Positions 5,572 through 5,608 of a DNA stretch of 5,608 bases are shown here, piece after piece; the stretch's first letter is position 1; the number at the start of each line of letters is the position of its first letter. The DNA is from Candidatus Borrarchaeota archaeon (GTDB taxonomy: Archaea > Asgardarchaeota > Sifarchaeia > Borrarchaeales > Borrarchaeaceae): the NCBI GenBank assembly GCA_016840645.1, contig JAEORY010000296.1, positions 1-5,608 on the forward strand. The letters are read 5' to 3'. The translations under genes and the position numbers were made by a program. The notes under the pieces are model-generated. The model was not told the DNA's origin, did not search any database, and was given only the letters and a program-made list of their open reading frames with translations.

Positions 5572-5608
5572 ACTTTAACAATAAGAAGCGAATTCGTAAA
5601 ACCTAAAT

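Noticed and set aside
1..5608. tRNA genes, CRISPR arrays, insertion sequences, attachment sites
   Set aside because: No cloverleaf, regularly spaced repeat, transposase or terminal inverted repeat was seen; gaps between genes are at most about 50 bases apart from the right end.

Overview
The window is the head-assembly region of a T4-like myovirus (class Caudoviricetes). All real genes read on the + strand. Three consecutive genes are recognised with confidence: the prohead protease (gp21), the prohead scaffold (gp22) and the major capsid protein (gp23), in the same order as in T4. A short protein with an acidic tail, matching prohead core protein gp67, lies further upstream. The DNA is AT-rich, the late-promoter octamers are NATAAATA rather than T4's strict TATAAATA, and gp23 is 460 residues against 521 in T4. 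This fits the marine T4-like phages (cyanophage or pelagimyophage type) better than coliphage T4. The host cannot be settled from this window.

Layout. Positions 1-672 hold the end of a virion-type protein with two 'VWD' repeats, probably cut at the left edge. In T4 the portal gene 20 sits directly before 67, so this gene is an addition or a rearrangement. A late promoter near 685-692 then starts a tight four-gene run: gp67 (723-941), a basic 323-residue protein in the slot T4 gives to gp68 (941-1912), a small beta-rich protein of unknown role (1915-2274), and the protease (2271-2927). Gaps in this run range from -4 to +2 bases. Gene 22 (2970-4067) and gene 23 (4113-5495) each have their own late promoter and ribosome binding site. 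A strong UUCG-loop terminator (5520-5546) follows gene 23. A fourth late promoter (5564-5571) points to a gene beyond the right edge, where T4 has the vertex gene 24.

How the genes work together (family knowledge). Scaffold and core proteins (gp22, gp67, the gp68 analogue) build an inner core around which gp23 assembles. The protease gp21 then cuts the scaffold to peptides and trims the gp23 N-terminus, so that the shell can expand and be filled with DNA. The sequence agrees: gp22 has many (L/I)xE sites, and gp23 has a cleavage-like LLGE|A at residues 56-60.

The less ordinary parts are the gp68-slot protein, which looks like two modules joined at a possible internal start that resembles a capsid-targeting peptide; the small beta-rich gene ahead of the protease; a roughly 130-residue N-terminal extension on the scaffold; and a possible nested start in gene 21.
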